A stretch of DNA of 43,694 nt from an uncultured Lachnospiraceae bacterium (lineage in GTDB: Bacteria > Bacillota > Clostridia > Lachnospirales > Lachnospiraceae), in the NCBI GenBank assembly GCA_947626985.1, contig CANQUG010000030.1:1-43694 (forward strand), written 5' to 3'. The notes beneath the pieces were generated by a model, which saw only the letters and a program-made list of their open reading frames with translations, was not told the origin of the DNA and searched no databases. How positions within the stretch are numbered: the first letter of the stretch is position 1; each line of letters begins with the position of its first letter. Made by a program: the position numbers and the translations under genes. Positions 41,315 to 43,694 of the stretch are shown piece by piece.

Positions 41315-42451
41315 ATGGGCAAATCATTGAAGGGGAAGGAGCTTGGAAAAGGGATTAGTCAGCGTAAGGATGGCCTGTATCAGGCTCGATTTACTGACAG
41401 ATTTGGCAAGAGGCGGACTGTTTATGCTAAAACTTATACGGAGATAACTCAAAAGCTTCGTCAGGAACAGTATAACGATGAAAAACAACTGAACGTCGTT
41501 GACTCAAATATTACTCTTAACGAGTGGTTTGACATCTGGAAAGATACGTATAAGAGAAATTGCAGAGATACTACAATGAATACGTATCAAATTCAATATA
41601 ACAGAATTAAAAACGAACTGGGATGGAGAAAACTATCCGACTTATCATCGGTTGTCATTCAAAAAGCATTTAATCAGTTAAAAAGCGATGAATCCAGAAA
41701 ATCAAGTAAAATAGTTTTGATAGATATGCTCAATCGTGCCGTCGAGGCTGATTTGATAATTAAAAATAATGCGTTGAAAATAACTACAAAACTGAATAAC
41801 TATGACAAAAAAGAAAAAAGAGTATTGACGGAAGAAGAAATTGATATTTTATACTCTTATTCTGAAGGAAGATATATTAATCGGATTATTAAAGTTGCAT
41901 TGGGGACTGGAATGCGCATCGGAGAGATCATAGGTTTAACTTGGGATTGTATTGATTTTTCTAAAAATCTTATATACGTTAATAAAACACTTTGTTATCT
42001 TACGGATAACGGCAAATCTCCATACGAGTTTCACGAGCCGAAGACAAAATCTAGCAAAAGGGTGATACCAATGTCATCACTTGTTAAACATGCTTTACTG
42101 GAACAACTTGAATTTGTAAAGAACGTAACAGACAATAATACACCATTAGAAGGATTCGAAAACCTCGTTTTCACAAGCAGGACAAATCGTCCGCTGCATG
42201 TCAGCCATGTAACCCGTATGATAGATACTATTGTACGCAGGATAAATAAGGATGGAATCGAGTTCGAACGTTTTGGTCTGCACTGTTTAAGGCATACCTT
42301 TGCCACAAATTGTATTGCAAAAGGAATGAACCCTAAAATACTTCAAAAAATTCTAGGACATACCACTCTTCAGATGACTATGGATTTATATTGTCATGTT
42401 AGGGATGATATGATCATGGAAGGAATGAAGACAGTGATGAAAATGGCATGA
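41315..42451 (+). CDS. int: Tyrosine recombinase / phage integrase
   Basis: 378 residues. N-terminal AP2-like/arm-binding part (GISQRKDGLYQARFTDRFGK RRTVYAKT type), SAM-like core-binding domain (LNEWFDIWKDTYK), then the catalytic domain: Arg in GTGMRIGEIIGL, Lys/beta-hairpin KTKSSKRVIPM, H-x-x-R in LHCLRHTFATN, His in LGHTTLQ and Tyr in MDLYCHV. ATG 41315 follows AAAGGAG; the upstream in-frame ATG at 41261 is rejected because it has no ribosome site. It lies at the prophage end next to tgt, so it inserted the phage into this intergenic site. Confidence 0.95.
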   Translation: MGKSLKGKELGKGISQRKDGLYQARFTDRFGKRRTVYAKTYTEITQKLRQEQYNDEKQLNVVDSNITLNEWFDIWKDTYKRNCRDTTMNTYQIQYNRIKNELGWRKLSDLSSVVIQKAFNQLKSDESRKSSKIVLIDMLNRAVEADLIIKNNALKITTKLNNYDKKEKRVLTEEEIDILYSYSEGRYINRIIKVALGTGMRIGEIIGLTWDCIDFSKNLIYVNKTLCYLTDNGKSPYEFHEPKTKSSKRVIPMSSLVKHALLEQLEFVKNVTDNNTPLEGFENLVFTSRTNRPLHVSHVTRMIDTIVRRINKDGIEFERFGLHCLRHTFATNCIAKGMNPKILQKILGHTTLQMTMDLYCHVRDDMIMEGMKTVMKMA

Positions 42452-42546
42452 ATGGTGTAAAAGTGGTGTAGTATGTAAATAAAAAGTTCACAAGACCTTT
42501 AAAACTCTAGCTTCTCTAGAAAAAATTATTGGAAAGAGGACATTTC
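42452..42546. other. Prophage/host junction region (attachment site should lie here)
   Basis: 95 bases between the integrase stop and tgt. It contains the inverted repeat TCTAG/CTAGA (about 42508-42522) and the tgt ribosome site. Base composition changes from AT-rich phage to GC-rich host just after it. The attachment core cannot be defined without the other prophage end. Confidence 0.45.
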
Positions 42547-43694
42547 ATGGCAGAATATCGATTACTGAAAACAGAGGGAAGGGCCAAACGGGCGGAGTTT
42601 CACACGGTGCACGGCGTTATTCAGACGCCGGTGTTCATGAATGTGGGCACGGCGGCGGCCATCAAGGGAGCCGTCTCCACCGTGGATCTGAAGGAGATCG
42701 GGACACAGGTGCAGCTGTCCAATACCTATCATCTCCACGTGCGCCCGGGAGATACCATTGTAAAGCAGCTGGGGGGCCTTCACCGGTTCATGTCCTGGGA
42801 TCGTCCCATTCTCACGGACTCCGGCGGATTTCAGGTGTTTTCCCTGGCGAAGCTGCGGAAGATTAAGGAGGAGGGCGTTCATTTCCAGTCCCACATCGAC
42901 GGACATAAAATTTTTATGGGCCCTGAGGAGAGCATGCAGATTCAGTCCAATCTGGGCTCCACCATCGCCATGGCCTTTGACGAGTGCCCCAGCAGCATGG
43001 CGGAGCGGGATTATGTTCAGAGATCCGTGGACCGCACCGCCCGGTGGCTTGTGCGGTGCAGGGCGGAGATGGAACGGCTGAATTCCCTGCCGGACACGCT
43101 GAACAGGGAACAGCTCCTCTTCGGCATTAATCAGGGAGCCATTTTTGAGGATATCCGCATTGCCCATGCGGAACAAATATCAGAGCTGGATCTGGACGGC
43201 TATGCCGTGGGCGGTCTGGCTGTGGGGGAGACTCACGAGGAGATGTACCATATCCTGGACGAGACGGTTCCCCATCTGCCTCAGAACAAGCCTACCTACC
43301 TTATGGGCGTGGGAACCCCGGCCAATATTCTGGAGGCCGTGGAGCGGGGCGTGGATTTCTTCGACTGCGTGTACCCCAGCAGGAACGGACGTCACGGACA
43401 TGTATATACGAATACCGGGAAGCTGAATCTCTTTAATTCCCAGTACGAGCTGGACGCCAGACCCATCGAGGAGGGCTGCGGCTGTCCCGCCTGCCGGCAC
43501 TACAGCAGAGCCTACATCCGTCATCTCCTGAAGGCTAAAGAAATGCTGGGAATGCGCCTGTGCGTTCTCCATAATCTGTATTTTTACAATCATCTCATGG
43601 AAGAGATCCGTCAGGCCCTGGATGAGGGCAGATTCGCGGAATATAAGAAAATGCGGCTGGAGGGATTCCTGCAGGGAACTGGTAAACATGCCTG
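42547..43694 (+). CDS. tgt: Queuine tRNA-ribosyltransferase (3' end outside window)
   Basis: About 382 residues are visible. TGT exchanges the guanine at position 34 of tRNAs with GUN anticodons for a 7-deazaguanine (preQ1 in bacteria). Motifs: SNTYHLHVRPGD, LTDSGGFQVFSLA with the catalytic Asp, FDECPSSMAERDY, GINQGAIFEDIR, YAVGGLAVGE, FDCVYPSRNGRHG with the second catalytic Asp, and the zinc site CGCPACRHYSRAYIRHLLKA. GGAAAGAGGA precedes the ATG. Higher GC than all upstream genes marks it as host DNA. Only the last few residues are missing. Confidence 0.97.
   Translation, partial: MAEYRLLKTEGRAKRAEFHTVHGVIQTPVFMNVGTAAAIKGAVSTVDLKEIGTQVQLSNTYHLHVRPGDTIVKQLGGLHRFMSWDRPILTDSGGFQVFSLAKLRKIKEEGVHFQSHIDGHKIFMGPEESMQIQSNLGSTIAMAFDECPSSMAERDYVQRSVDRTARWLVRCRAEMERLNSLPDTLNREQLLFGINQGAIFEDIRIAHAEQISELDLDGYAVGGLAVGETHEEMYHILDETVPHLPQNKPTYLMGVGTPANILEAVERGVDFFDCVYPSRNGRHGHVYTNTGKLNLFNSQYELDARPIEEGCGCPACRHYSRAYIRHLLKAKEMLGMRLCVLHNLYFYNHLMEEIRQALDEGRFAEYKKMRLEGFLQGTGKHA

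Overview
The window is most of an integrated temperate siphophage (HK97-type capsid, long non-contractile tail) in a Gram-positive host, ending in a host gene. Strong GGAGG-type ribosome sites, the holin/GH25-CHAP lysis cassette, Tn916-like excisionase, XkdX and XhlA families and a Clostridia-like tgt point to a Firmicutes gut bacterium of Lachnospiraceae type (inference). Nearly all genes lie on the + strand. The only unquestionable host gene is tgt at the right end, which is visibly GC-richer than everything before it. The left prophage end is outside the window.

Layout. 1-4.4 kb: nucleotide metabolism and nucleases (C-terminal part of nrdD, MazG-like pyrophosphohydrolase, a repeat-rich non-coding block, a VRR-NUC and a RecB/Cas4-like nuclease). 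4.4-7.3 kb: a large protein with a DFDGD motif, resembling phage single-subunit RNA polymerases. 7.3-11.6 kb: conserved small proteins, HNH nuclease, connector-like protein, two proteins with an HHG-x-GQKWGVR N-terminal tag, and two small minus-strand genes. 11.6-17.7 kb: large terminase, three more HHG-tagged genes (two with frame breaks, one with a 55-A tract, one ending in a papain-like domain), portal. 17.7-23.2 kb: fused protease/scaffold/capsid gene, connector, neck and major tail genes. 23.2-36.4 kb: tape measure, tail tip, fibre, and a variable C-type-lectin-like protein. 36.4-38.8 kb: a complete diversity-generating retroelement (DGR). 38.8-40.9 kb: XhlA, holin, endolysin. 41-42.5 kb: excisionase and integrase. 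42.5 kb to the end: tgt.

Most notable points. (1) The DGR: variable repeat 36251-36338 and template repeat 37405-37492 differ only at template adenines (22 of 30 changed, 0 of 58 other positions), next to an Avd-like protein and a YMDD reverse transcriptase with the DGR 'SQ' motif. (2) The capsid and major tail genes are each followed, in the -1 frame, by a homologous domain of about 150 residues; each junction has a slippery-type run, a 5-6-nt spacer and a stem-loop, the expected layout of programmed -1 frameshifting. (3) A shared N-terminal tag sits on five different proteins, including papain-like and possibly ADP-ribosyltransferase-like domains, suggesting a signal that sorts cargo into the virion. 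(4) A 34-nt intergenic element occurs three times and may be a promoter for the phage polymerase; one copy precedes a possible small RNA. (5) The word TCAAAATGG occurs 15 times, all on the + strand, in three reading frames and in ribosome-binding regions.
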